This document shows positions 28,339-40,156 of a stretch of 64,000 nt of DNA, in pieces. Position 1 is the first letter of the stretch; every line of letters begins with the position of its first letter. Both the position numbers and the translations under genes were made by a program. The stretch is from Isoetes taiwanensis (Eukaryota; Streptophyta; Lycopodiopsida; Isoetales; Isoetaceae): the NCBI GenBank assembly GCA_021234155.1, contig JAJEKV010000052.1:1765887-1829886 (forward strand), in the 5' to 3' direction. Under the pieces are notes generated by a model, which worked only from the letters and a program-made list of their open reading frames with translations, made no database searches and was not told the origin of the DNA.

Positions 28339-29151
28339 CTTTTATCGTCCGCGGAGGCCAATCGGCCTATGGGACGCAAATTACACGGGTGCAGCAAGCC
28401 CGTTGCTACCCGGATTAAATCCCCTTAGGAGGGAAAAACCGTCGCAGCAACAAACCTGCTGGCAGCTGTACAAATATACATATACACATGAATTCCCGGC
28501 ACCTCACGTAGGCGCCCGGGGGCAGAGGTGAGTCCGCAGATCCAAAACCTCCTGGAGGTAGGAGCCAAGCGATCGAACTGACGGCTCATCGAGTAGCTCG
28601 TCGCGGGCGCACCAAACGCACCAAGAGAATGTAGCAAGCCCGACCGACTATAGGCCGGATGACTCACGGAAGGCATGGCTTTCATCCTCAACCACCCCGG
28701 CCGGCAACACCGCAAAGCCCGCCCCGGCGCTGACTCTCCAACCCACCAACCCGCCTCAAGCCGGAGATGGTGGGCCCCGCTCGGATGGACGCGATGATCC
28801 CGCGCTTCTTCATGGGCAATCGAGAATGCAGTAGAGCCGTGGGCCTCGAACCAGTGGGGGGTTTATGTGATGTTTGTAATGTGCCACCTTTACCTGCTCC
28901 AGCATGGTGGTCCCGTGAGATTCCCCAAGAAACAAGAGTCCAAGTACCCCTCAGCCTATCCCTACCGGGCGCCTCGTAGGCACCAGGGCGCACCTATGTG
29001 CGCCTAATACGCTCAGTAGCGCTAGCCACCGGGCTCTCTTTGTCCTTCCAACAAGCCCCGAGTCGCTTGGGGCTCATCGCCACAGCAGAAGCCAAGTCGC
29101 GGGAGCCGAAAGTGTCACCCATGCCGCCACCTTCCGAAATAAACAATGTGT

Positions 29152-31800
29152 CTATCGAGGGGCGTCTTGTCGCAGGGCATGAATCCGCCTCCCTCGCAAC
29201 AAGATCTGATATGGAACTGAGGGCTTGACCCCAAGTGCCCGCGTCAAAAATGCCTTCTGGACCTGCTCTAAGTCGTTCCAAGTCGCCAAAGACACCACTG
29301 GGCCCCACACCTCGACTCCATACAGAAGAACTGGCTCCACCAGTGCCCGGAACAAATGTGACTGGTGGCCCCAGTCATATAGCTTGGCCCTGTGCCTATT
29401 GTTTTGCATTGCGTACAGCGCCTTCCAACCTGCGGTCACCCGAAGGCGAATGGATGCATCCCAATACATTGAGGATGGAAATTCCACCCCCAGGTACTTG
29501 TAGCTGGGTGTAACCTCTACCATCTGCCCCTGATAAGTGAGCGCCGGAGGTGCTGGATGACGTGAGGAGGATATGAGGACCACCTTAGTCTTGGCCAGGT
29601 TGACACGCATATCCGTGGCCTGGCAGAATATGTCCAGGGCATCTAGGTGTGCCTGCATGCCCTTTGATGTATAGGCCAAGAGGTCCACATCATCCGCATA
29701 GATGAGCTGCCGGATGACTCCGTGCAAGAGTCAGATACCGCCCCCCATTGGCGAAGAAGCCGGGCTTCCAACCGGTCAATGTAAAGTCCAAAGAGTGTGG
29801 GTGAGAGAGGACAACCTTGCCTAACTCCAATGCTACGGCAAATGACCGCCCTTCCTTCCGGTTGCATGCGGCCCGCGGCAGCTCGTCACGATCTGACCTG
29901 CTCGCATTCTACAGATCCATAGGGAGCCCCGGATGGTGCAATCTAAGCCCACAACTTTTCCCTGGTGCGTGGTCGAAAGCTTTTGCAAAGTCCACAAAAC
30001 AAAGAAGATAGTCCTCCCGACGGTTCCTGTTGTCCTCGACCAGGGCCCTGAGTGTGAAGATGTGATCAATGGTCGGATGTCGGGGTTGGAAGCCTGCCTG
30101 GGTAAGTGCCCTGACTTCCGCTGCCTCTGCCCATCTGGTTCCCTACTGTTCGAGAATGCCCGCGCACAACTTGGCAAACACTGAGCTGACCATGATGGTT
30201 TGGTAATTGGCTGGACAGTGTGGGTCCCCTGCCTTGTAGATCGGAACAACCCTGCTTGTGGTCCATGACCGGGAAAAACCCTCTTGCAGTGCCCTCTTGA
30301 ACAGTGCAGCAAGGATGGGCACCATGGGCTCTCTTGCCCACTTGAGCAACTCCGCTTGCAGGCCATCCAAGTCTGCTGCCTTCCCATTAGCCAGGCGCTG
30401 CAGCCCCTCTTCGACATCTTCTTCTGTGATCACCAGCGGTGGGCCATGTTGCAGGGGCACATCTGTCCGTGTTCCCGGGGGATCATAAAGTTGTTGCAGG
30501 TACTGCTCCCATTGCACCGCCGTGATGTTCCCCATAGGTTGTGCTGGCTGCAGAAAACCCCGTGCCGGTTTCTCTGTGGGCATCCAAAGAGGGTGAACAT
30601 TTCTCCTTGGTGCCTTGCCAGGTACCTTGCCTTTGTTTCCTTGAGGAAGGCACGGTAATGGCTGGTGGCCTGAGCTCGCGTGTCCTGATCCACGATGAGA
30701 CGGAGTGCGCGTTTGCGTTCCTTACACTCAACATCAAACCATCTGTTACGCGGGAAAGTTGCGGCCTCTGATCTCTAGCGTGGGGGGGTCTCCCAAAGCA
30801 CCTGTCTGCCCCCGTTCTGAGGAGCTCAACCAACTGGTCGGTTTGCTACTCCAGCGTGTGGGCCCGCAGAACTGTCGGGAGGGCTTCTGCGAGCATGTCA
30901 GCGTAAGCCTCCGCCTGCTCATAATCCAAGCGCAACCAAGGTCGGCAAGGTACTGCTACTAAGGCGGCCGTAGCGGCTGGCCAGGCCAGCTTCACATAGA
31001 GTGGGAGGTGATCTGAGTCGGTCTCCTCGTCCCGACTGTCCGTGCCGACGTGAAAATGGCTGACAAGGTGTACATCCTGCGCAGCCACTATGACATAATC
31101 CACGACACTAGTTCCGCCGCCGTGATTGTCCCATGCGCAAGTGTACCCATGGGAAGAGGGCCATTGTGGTAGGCCATTGCATATGAGCAGTCAAAGATAC
31201 CGCGACATCAGAGCAATCGTCACGGGCGGGTGACCCTGACCGTCATCCGAGTGCCGCGGTGCAAGCCGCCTCTGCGGGATGCAACCGCAAAGACGCCATC
31301 CGCGAGGGGTCCAAAGCATGGCCTGTTCCACCCCTGTCCGCCGCATTGAAATCTCCAAGAAGCATGACTCGCCCATCCGCTTGGCCGCCAGATGTCATCA
31401 TATAGATCGACATACGGGTCCATCCTATCCACCTCCGGATAGCTGTGATAGAAGGGACTCTCTGCATGGGGAAAGTAGCAAGCAGCTAGGAAGAGAGGAT
31501 CTCCGCCAGGATGGTGCACTCGGATCCACAAGTAGCGGTTATGCCTGTCGGTCTTCTGGAGGGAAACCAAATGTGCCAAGGCTACCCCAGTAGTAGCAGC
31601 AACCCCACGCGCCCACGCCTCCCTCAGACAACCATTGAACGCGAAAAATGCCGGTACCCTCGGGCAGATCAGGCGGCTGCGGGTCTGGGTGTTCCCATGT
31701 CTCCATGAGGAAGATGAGGTCCATGTCCACAAACCATCAATTGAGGCTATCGCCCTTCTGCCAGGGGAAACCCCGACAGTTCCAGACCACCACCCGGAGG
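29152..31800 (-). pseudogene. LINE ORF2: endonuclease and reverse transcriptase
   Basis: Reading from the 5' side, an AP-endonuclease-like domain begins VVWNCRGFPWQKGDSLN near 31790, continues with LIFLMETWEHP and LFLAACYFPHAESPFYH, and ends with SDHLPLYVKLAW at about 31000, the SDH motif. The RT begins ANGKAADLDGLQAELLKW near 30380 and continues with SRVVPIYKAGDP, GVRQGCPLSPTLFGLYIDRL near 29800, the catalytic YADDVDLLA near 29690 and SYKYLGVEFPS near 29500. Longest intact stretch: 191 aa (29152-29727). Adjacent blocks lie in different frames, so this copy is broken. The YADDVDLL and CPLSPTLFGLYID signatures differ from the L1 at 54-58 kb. Confidence 0.85.
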
Positions 31801-31844
31801 CACAATTCCTATTGAGCGGTCGGAGATGCTTGTGTAGTGTGTGT

Positions 31845-33442
31845 CACGGATGGACCAAAGACCGGAGCGCATCCGAAGTTGGCGGGGCGACTTTGGACAA
31901 GCGTAAGCGGAGGCGCCGGCGGCGATTTGGCTGGCCAAAGGAGCGCACCGAAGTTGTAGGGCAAAGTTGCGGAGGATCAGGAGCGGAGGCAGCAGGGGTA
32001 GCATTTGGCTGAGCAGGTGCAGCTGCCGCATTTGGTCGACTGTGGGCGTCCCTGACCCTGGCGAACTCCCTCCTGCGTGCCTCCTGTTCCACCGGAGTAA
32101 GATCCCGCTCACATACGAGATGTGCCCTCCAAGAATTTTGCCCCGTCGCAAGATGGCCTCTCGAACTTCGTGCATCCTCAACCGCGTGAACACCACGACG
32201 ACGGCTGTGGCTGGGCGCCGACCCCACACCGGGCTGGTCGCAGAATCTGAACAGGTCCCGACCAGAAACGCCATGCCCAAGGATCTGTGGTGTGTATCTT
32301 CCGTTGAGATTCTCCCCAACTCTTCCTCCAGGGCCTCGAACTACCAGGTTGTGGTTCGCCGCTGCTGGCCATGGAGCTCGGCATCCGGTGAGGGCACCGC
32401 CCACTTTGGCCCGGTGGCGGCAGCGTGATGATGGTGCGGCAGGGCGGGCTGCGGCCGCCGGCGCTCAGTGACCGGTGACCCGATTGACGTCTTGCGTTTG
32501 TTGGGCTTGCGGCGGTGTGTCATGTGTTGCGCCTTCGTTCTCCTCGAAGTCCGGAGCTCGGCTCTTGCAAGGCTTGGTCCTATCTTGCCATCTCCCCCGC
32601 GTCGCGGTGCCGCCATTGTTCATCGCGCCTCGCCGAGGCCCTTGTCTTCTTTGGCAACGGCGGTCGAACTGCTTTGCATTTTCGGTCCTGCGCCAAATCC
32701 TTCTCCGGAATCTTTCGATCTTGCCTCGTTAACCTCCAAGGCAGCCTTTAACCTCTGTCTTGCAGCGGTAGCCTCCTCAACTTCCAACTGGAGTGTGGCC
32801 TGTGTGCGCCGTGCCATGGCATTGGCCTCATCAACCTCGATGCGGAGCTGAGACGTGATTGCAAGTGTCTCGGCTCGCTGCCGGTCCTCGTCTTTGTCTC
32901 GGCATCCGGGGTATCCATGCGAGCACGCATGTCTGCGAGCACCTGCTGGTCTTGCTGTCTCTCAGAATGCACCAAGCGGATGTTGTCGTCCAGCCGGTGT
33001 GCTTGGGTCTCCAACTCAGTGATCTGTTGTTTCGCTATCACCAACTGTCTGCGCAACACGTGGGATGTTGCAGACTCCATCTCCGAATCTCAGGCCGCAA
33101 TCACGAACCGCTGGTCCTCAACCCGGCTTGGATGGCGGCCCAAAGTTTTTCCAACGGAGGGGGGCCTGTGGGGGGCTGGCGCAGCCAACTTTTAAATTTC
33201 TTAGAGCGGGCCGGGCTGTGGGCCTTGGCCCGGGCCTCCTTCTTCTTGGAGGATGTCTCTCCCTTGCTTACTGCGTCTGCACGGGGCGGCTTCCTTGGTG
33301 GCCCTTCTTGGTTTTCCCAGGCAGGCTCGGCCTGCGGGAGGTGAGCAGGCTGTGCTGGGGTTTGCCCGAGGTGGGGTGATGTGGTCTGTGGAAGCTCACC
33401 TGCTAGGGGTGAGTCCGGGCACTGGGCTGCTTCTGTGGCCAT
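31845..33442 (-). pseudogene. LINE ORF1: basic/coiled-coil protein with RRM-like end
   Basis: Likely start at 33442 (MATEAAQCPDSPLAG). A lysine/proline-rich N-terminus (KKKEARAKAHSPARSKKF) is followed by coiled-coil-like heptads (LRRQLVIAKQQITELETQA; LQLEVEEATAARQRLKAALE) between about 32620 and 33080. A segment near 32180-32100 (VVVVFTRLRMHEVREAIL, then LTPVEQEARRREFARV in a neighbouring frame) resembles the RRM plus C-terminal domain of L1-type ORF1 proteins, which bind LINE RNA as trimers. Frame changes show that it is decayed. The domain call is by pattern, with moderate confidence. Confidence 0.6.
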
Positions 33443-33600
33443 GACAGGGGGTATGGCACGTCAAGCAAGGTTTAGGCTATGGTAGGGGCTTGTCAGGTCT
33501 GGCAGGGCTAGGCAGGCTATGGCAGGGTTGTGGCCAGGCTAGGCAAGGCCAAGAGGCAGTTGGTTGGGCTATGGCAACGCCAGGCAAATGTTGGAGCCTA
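33443..33600 (-). repeat. LINE 5' UTR, degenerate GGCTATGGCAGG repeats
   Basis: G-rich stretch of short imperfect repeats (GGCAGG, GGCTATGG, CTAGGCAAGG) between ORF1 and the ~96-base monomers. Confidence 0.5.
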
Positions 33601-33638
33601 GCTCAACATTATTCTGTGCGCTGACTTCCAAAGGCAAT

Positions 33639-33870
33639 GGGGTCTCTGGCATACAAAATTACGCTCAGAATCCAATTTGGGGACCAAAAACGTATGTCAG
33701 AGCACCTTTTAGGGGTTTGGGGGTTTTGGGGTAAGGGTCTCTGGCTGTCAAAAGTGCGCTCAGAATCCGATTTGGGGACCAAAAACGTAGGTCAGAGCAC
33801 CTTTTAGGGGTTTGGGGGTTTTGGGGCTAAAGGGTCTCTGGCTGTCAAAAGTGCGCTCAGAATCCAATTT
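33639..33870 (-). repeat. ~96-base tandem monomers at the LINE 5' end
   Basis: GGTCTCTGGC recurs at 33641, 33736 and 33833 (periods 95 and 97); each copy contains GCGCTCAGAATCC-like and GTCAGAGCACC blocks. About 2.4 copies. G-quadruplex-type runs of four G tracts lie at 33712-33737 and 33807-33834. They sit where mouse L1 carries its promoter monomers, so a promoter role is possible but inferred. Confidence 0.75.
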
Positions 33871-34985
33871 GGGAATCCAATTTGAAGGCTATTGTACCAT
33901 TCTCACATGCCATCTCAGTACTGTTTATTTTTTCCAAACGTTGATCAATACTACTGTTCTCACTGCCAAATGAACAGTATTTTCATCAAACGAAAATTTC
34001 AACCTTTGGATGCAATTACAAAGAAGCTGACTACACCACTAACTCGAATTCATCCTACAACCGCTGTCAGACCAATCACTTATATGCTCCTATTCATATC
34101 TTTGCTTGAATGCTTGCATATTACTCACAATTTTTCTCTGATGTTACCACCTAACCAAATATACTTTGTGCTACTAAAAGTTTTTGACAATAACCTTCCG
34201 GGCATGTTGGCTTGTGCAAACCCTTATCTGATTTAAATCCAAAGGATATTCAGATCCTTCTCTTTTAAGCAGTACATGCCTTTAAGGTTTCTCTGCAATC
34301 TATAATAAAATTTAACAAATGAATTCAAATGACAGGATACAACATTCATCCTTTAAGTGCTCGCAAATTGGAGATTAATGTCGAATCTATACACTAGAAA
34401 TGATGGAGTTGGAAAATTTGAGGCAGGACGATAATTTGCTAAGATTCACAAGGAATAGAGAATCCTTCTATCTAAAGGAAAAACTTTGGTCATGGCATTT
34501 TTCAACTTTTGAGATGAAGTACTCGTGAAAAATTGATGCAATCTTACCATGCAGATCATGATGTTATTTCAAATAAATTCAGATTGGTCAACTTTTGTCT
34601 TTACTTGACATTGAAGAAGATCTAAATAGTCAGGTGTGAGATGTGGGATTGCCAACACATTATTTATTATGTGCTTGCCATCACCAACACATCAATCCAT
34701 AGTGGAAACGAATACGTGAACAGGATGCTAGATATCATATATTGCTAGAATGCTACAAATGAAGAACGATTAATATTTTACCTGGAACGTAAGAACTCTC
34801 CAATCTATGCCTTTTCTCATGTATATTTGAAATCATTTACCAATGACACACATGTCAAGATGAAGTCTGGCATGCAAATATTTACATAACAAAAAGTTTT
34901 TGCTTCAGAATGATTGGGCCATATATCTGCATAGTTGTCAAATTAAAGAGTAAACCTACCTGCACAAAAATATAATTTTGGAGCA
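33871..34985. other. Intergenic, AT-rich, no gene recognised
   Basis: Composition drops abruptly to AT-rich at the LINE boundary. An open frame at 33892-34236 has no recognisable domain. Confidence 0.5.
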
Positions 34986-34988
34986 TGT

Positions 34989-37730
34989 ATGAAGCTGGAG
35001 TTCATCATAAAAGTAGAATTAAAAAAGCTTGAGGTTACGTCTATCACATGGAGATGGCATGAAAAGGCAAAACGGTTGGCCATTGCATCCTTAGAAGTTG
35101 TTGGTCTTAAATGCAGCAAGGACATTATTCGCGGATTTAATGCACGCAGAAAATTTCTTGCTAATGACAAGAAACCACCAAGATGCGCCATAAAGGCCCA
35201 AAAAGATGGCAAGATGCCCACGCGAATGAACAGCTCATGGCTAGCTGCAAAATGTAAAGAGATAAACCAGGACATGCTTATGAAGAATGCAAATCCTAGT
35301 CCTAGCCGGGGAGCCCCCATCTTCTCCAAAGGCAAGTCCATCTCTAAGGGCAAAGTCGTCTGAATCTTCAAAGGACAAGTCGCATAAACCTTCAAAGGAC
35401 AAGTCGGTAGCTGTTGGCAAAAACTCTACTTTGGAAGAAGGTGAGGCCACAAACAAAGTGTCTAGAAAAAGAAAAAAATGATGACTCCACCTCTGCTTCT
35501 ACTAATTTGCTCCTAAAATCGACACCAACCGTTAGAATCACGTTTAAGGGGCCAAGAAAAGCACAACCCAAAGTCGAAGAAAATTCATTGCAAGATGCTG
35601 TCTATGTTGCACTAACACCCACCCAACATCAACATCTCTGCTAGAGGAGTTGAAGTTCAACCCAGCCGATGGAAAATGGGTTGCAGATAAAACAACTCTG
35701 AAACTGGAGCAGTACAAAAGGTATTATCCAATGGGTGTCTCCTGGTTTCTAAACTTTTTCATGTATGATTGTGCCTCCGCTCCGGCCTGCATGACGCACA
35801 GGAAGAGAGCTAATGATCATGTGCTCACTTTGTTGAAGTCTTTCATAGACTCTCCCCCATGATGTCCTTGCGACAACAGATGTTGTTCCGTTTGATCCTG
35901 CCAACAACGAGAAGATAACCTGGAAAGATCCTGCACGGCTTTATAGAAAGAAATATTACAACATATCTGGCAATCATTCTATTTTTACAGCCCAGATCCT
36001 TTGTGGAATGATCGGGCCATCTGAGAAGAAAGCTAAATTTTCTAAAGTTTATGCAACAAGAAGGGCAAGAATTCTAGATAGTAATTTGAATAACACGGAA
36101 TGCCTACACCTATCCATCAAGTGCAATGAAATCATTGCCAACACGGTATACAAGGAGCCTCTTATCGAGAAACTTCAGCAATGGAGAAATCTGCATCAAG
36201 CACCAGGCTCATTCGTGCAAGGCAAAGCTGAAAATTGGTTGGTAGGTTTGTAGTTTATTGTATAACTTTTATACTGAAAATTGATTGGTATGTTTGTAGT
36301 TTATTGTATAACTTTTATACTTACCAGCTCTCGAGGATCGTGGTCGCAATTGTCTGGACCAATTATATATTTCATTTTCCTATGCTTTACTCAGCAGGAT
36401 CCCCATGGCAATCTTCCTAACCTCTTTATTAACAAAATTTCCACGAAGTGGCGATGACTATTCTCAAAGTGAAAGAGTTGAAAGAGCAGAAGCAATGGAT
36501 TTTCCTGCCCGAAGCGGCCTGGTCTAAGGTGTTGGTTGTGGTTAACAAGTGGGTTAAGAAGGAATTGGGCGATGATCAAGACAATGCCCATAATAAACCG
36601 ATCAAGGAATTCTTTAATAAAAGGTTACTTTGGTTTTTGAAGGGCATGTCGCACGCTGAGGTAGATCGTCTAATGGATAAGATACTTGTCGGCACATGTT
36701 TTTTGAAGATATTACAGATTACATAGGCCAGTTCGACTATAAGCAGCGGGAAACGGATTTAGGGACGCTGACTCGGATGAAGAGAGAGGTCCTTCATCAC
36801 CTCAACACCAATGCAAAAGTGCAGTATCTTAGCTTCCAGAACTTGTTTGCGGCATATCCTCAGTTTACAAAGGAGCGCCCGCTTTAAATTGCAGGCATGG
36901 ATACTGCTTATATTAAGCAAAACATCAATAAAACGTCTATTTTGGGTACTCTATTTGCTGCCATGTTAGCCTGTGTTGATGATATCATAATGCTAGAAGA
37001 AGACAAATCACGTTACCAATCAAAAAACAAGGTCCAAATTTGACACAAGCTGGTATTCCAACTACAACTGTTCTTGAACATGCTCAACTGATCTGTGCCA
37101 ACATGCAAGGCCTTAAAACAAATTGGACAGTATCTCAATTCCTTGAATTGTATAGAAGGATCTCTCAATGACGACAGCCAAAATATTTCAACTACCGATG
37201 CTTTTCCTTCCTGGCCAGATGCTCAACTGTCTTCATAGCTTATCGCATAACGAAGGGAGATGGCCATATTTATATTGGCACTTAGGAGAAGCTAGGATTT
37301 GTCAAGAAAAAGTGCATCAAACAACATCAATACTTTGTCACCGACATCCTCATTAATGGGAGTGAGGCCAAAGTTTTACCTAAATAGACAAGATTGGATA
37401 TGTTGTTCTCCTTACTAGATCATCCAAGAAAGAAGTGTGAGATGCCTGCTTGGGATCCCGGGGATGCATTTGTACAAAGGAAGATATGCCATATGCGTGC
37501 AAAGGCCAAAAATATTTTCGAAAGGAAAATTCGACCCCTTCCATTCAAGATTTACTTCAAGTAGTGGCGGAAAAAACCCCCAACTCATACGTATACGTGT
37601 GAAAATGGGACGAAAAACCACCCCTACGAGACACTCAAGCACATTGTATGGCACCCACAGTGAATCCCCCTTAGCTTGGGATCCTACCAGTGATGATTCG
37701 AGATGTTATCGGGGAACTTAGTACATCACA
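34989..37730 (+). pseudogene. Decayed coding relic of unrecognised family
   Basis: Several plus-strand open segments with ordinary amino-acid composition follow one another in more than one frame: a lysine-rich part with SKDKSHKPSKDK (about 35340-35470), then LKLEQYKRYYPMGVSWFLNF (about 35700-35760), KYYNISGNHSIFTAQILCG (about 35950-36010), a charged helical part VKKELGDDQDNAHNKPIKEF (about 36555-36615) and WDPGDAFVQRKICHMRAKAK near 37450-37510. I do not recognise the family. The GNHSxxxAQ string faintly resembles the GxHRxxAA box of ParB/sulfiredoxin-like domains, which is only a suggestion. It may be a transposon-borne protein or a dead host gene. It is broken and cannot be translated as it stands. 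Confidence 0.45.
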
Positions 37731-40156
37731 ACTTTAAAATTTAAAAACTCCTAATTAATGAGTGCACTTGAAATGAGACTTTTTGTTAAAATGTTTCCTA
37801 AAGTTATCCATTTGACTCCATTTTTACTTCAGTGCATAGTTCCTTGCCCAAGCGCCAGTTCAAAGTTAAATAGCACTACGAATAAATCATAATTTTAATT
37901 TTTTTAATTACTAAATGCACATACAACGGGTCCTTTTTGTCATAGTTCGAGTTTGGTAGCTTGCATCGTGTCTTACTTTTAAGGAAAAGGAGGAGCAATT
38001 CTTATAAGAGCATGCCAAGAGCTTTCTAAATTTTGCCTACTACAAATGCTCAAGTAAAGTTTTTTAGCAAGAAACTGCGACGATCAGACTCAGTAAATCA
38101 AATATTTATAATACAAAGTCTAATCAGATTACGGTTTTGTTAACATATTTAGGGTTTCTCCATTGTCTCTTTACTCCTCCCTTGCCTTCGGATTCGCTCC
38201 TCCATCTCCCTCCCCAAAGCAATTTTTCTACCATCTTACACTCCTCTCTTTGTGACTTCACTATCAGCCTAGCGCCCGCATCCACAAATGTTAGAGCTAT
38301 GAAACATTTGATCCGAGGAATGGGTTTTGAAAGGGACTAGATGAACTTATGTCTGGAGGTACCACCAATCTAATTTTGCATAATAACAACTAAATTGTCT
38401 GAGTATGAGTACAATGCTTATATTGGCCCCCCAAAAAAAGGCCTTGTGACCAAGGGTAGATGTGTGAATGAGCATTTTCAAATATGTGAATACCCCCCGG
38501 TTTATGTGGCCTACTTGCATGGCATGCGTATGTGAATTCGGGCACATACCTGGGCGGCGGGCCTAGGGATCTGGCATAAGCTTGCATGCAAAATTGAATG
38601 CAATAAGGCTGAGATTCCACTGGCGACAATTGATGCCTAGAAGTTGAAACTCGGCCAATCGTGTTAAACGATTCCAAACTTCCCTTGTTTTTTGTGATTC
38701 CACTAGCATAGGTAATTGAGCATTGGATTTTGCTTCGATAGATGATATGGATGCTATTTAGCAGCCGCTTAACTATCAAGGAATTCCTCCCGTCTTCTTT
38801 TTGCAGCATAATCAATTACCCCACTCCAGATCTTGACAAAAATCAGATCAACGGAATAGATTTTTTGTGGAAGAACTACCTCCACAGTAGTGGAATCCAT
38901 GCATCCTGCTCTGGTAGTTTAGTTTTTAGTTTAGTTTTTAGGGTATTTGATGCCGCCTAGTTAAATGTGACTTTCGGCAGTGAAATCTCAGCCTAAGGGA
39001 ATGTTCCCATGGAACCGACCGGACTCTGTTTTTTCCAGGTCGAAGTTGAAGTCGAGCAGTTCCCATGTAGCAGAGGTAAGGTTACCTTTAAGGAAAACTC
39101 GGATTTTTCCATAAATGAAAGACCATTTCTGAAAGACCAGGTTGCTGCCTTTGTTTTGTCCTTAACGGATCAACAGGTGACGAAGAAGCAAGCAACCGAT
39201 GAAGCAGCTGGTGAAGATCGAAGCCGGTGAAGATATAGCCAGTTTCTGAGCAGAAGAGTACTGCGGTCGCATGGGAACACTCTTCTTCGCACTCCAACCT
39301 CGACGTCACTCTTTTGCGGTCAGGTCAGGCTCATGGGAACGTCGCCTAAGAGATAGGGTAGTAGGAGTCTTGTGAATCGTCTGTCCACGCTGGACGCCCT
39401 GTCAGCACCTACCCCTTGATTCGGTACCACGGATCCGAAAGACTTTCGAGGAAGGCTCCCCTTTCTGGAGCCAAGACAGTGCCTGGTCTGAGTATCCTTT
39501 GCTCTCGTTGATGATCTCAGCTTCTGGGTCAATTAAGTTTAGGCATCCAAGTGCTAGTAAAGCAGTGGACACTATCTTTGGGTTATCCTAGTTGGCAAAC
39601 CCTTGATCTCGCCACAGAGTTCTTGGAAAGTGCAGATTCGTCTGTTGCAAATCAGTGGGCCCAAATGGTTGCTTCGCCGGATTCTCTAGATTCTCAGACT
39701 ATGCTGCCGCTTGGAACCAAGCAAAATCGAGAAGAAGAGTGGTAGCTATGCCGGATTTCAATATCTGCAAGGTGGCGGCTCTCCCTAGAGCTCTCTATAT
39801 TCCTGTTCGATTGGATGTTGAAGCTTCTTTTTCTGCATCAATACACAGATGACAGCCATGGTTTCATGCAACATACGCTGTTACTTCTGTTCATCGTGTA
39901 ATGTTATTGATGCATCCAGTTACTCTCTCCAACAATTAGCTTCCATTTTCAAGTCCTACTTCCATACTGACAGCCATTGCACACCCTTAAATGTAAAACA
40001 AACAATACAATTATCTTTTCTGCACGAGAAATAATATGTCAATGTCCACTAATTGAGCTTAGATCAAAATCTGGAGTATAGTCTTCCTCTTTCATCAGGG
40101 ATTCTAACATATGATATCACTCACTCACTCATTCACTTCTGCATAAGCATGCTTCC
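37731..40156. other. Intergenic, no gene recognised
   Basis: Mixed-composition sequence downstream of the PPR gene. Short open frames at 39009-39230 and 39551-39745 show no known domain. No RNA gene recognised. Confidence 0.45.

Larger units (their letters stand above)
28311..33870 (-). mobile_element. Nearly full-length GC-rich LINE (microsatellite-tail family)
   Basis: Minus-strand LINE of about 5.5 kb with 5' UTR (about 33443-33870), ORF1, ORF2, a 3' UTR ending in the family motif GGCCTC...GGACGATAAAAG and a (TTCC)n tail at 28311-28338. GC content is visibly far higher than in both flanks and changes sharply near 28340 and 33870. The parts are complete in order but several frame breaks are present. 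It is the best preserved member of the family in the window and also the source of the ~96-base 5' monomers. Confidence 0.88.

Noticed and set aside
28425-30771. Many overlapping frames on both strands
   Set aside because: GC-rich DNA has few stops; only the minus-strand frames with endonuclease and RT motifs are supported.
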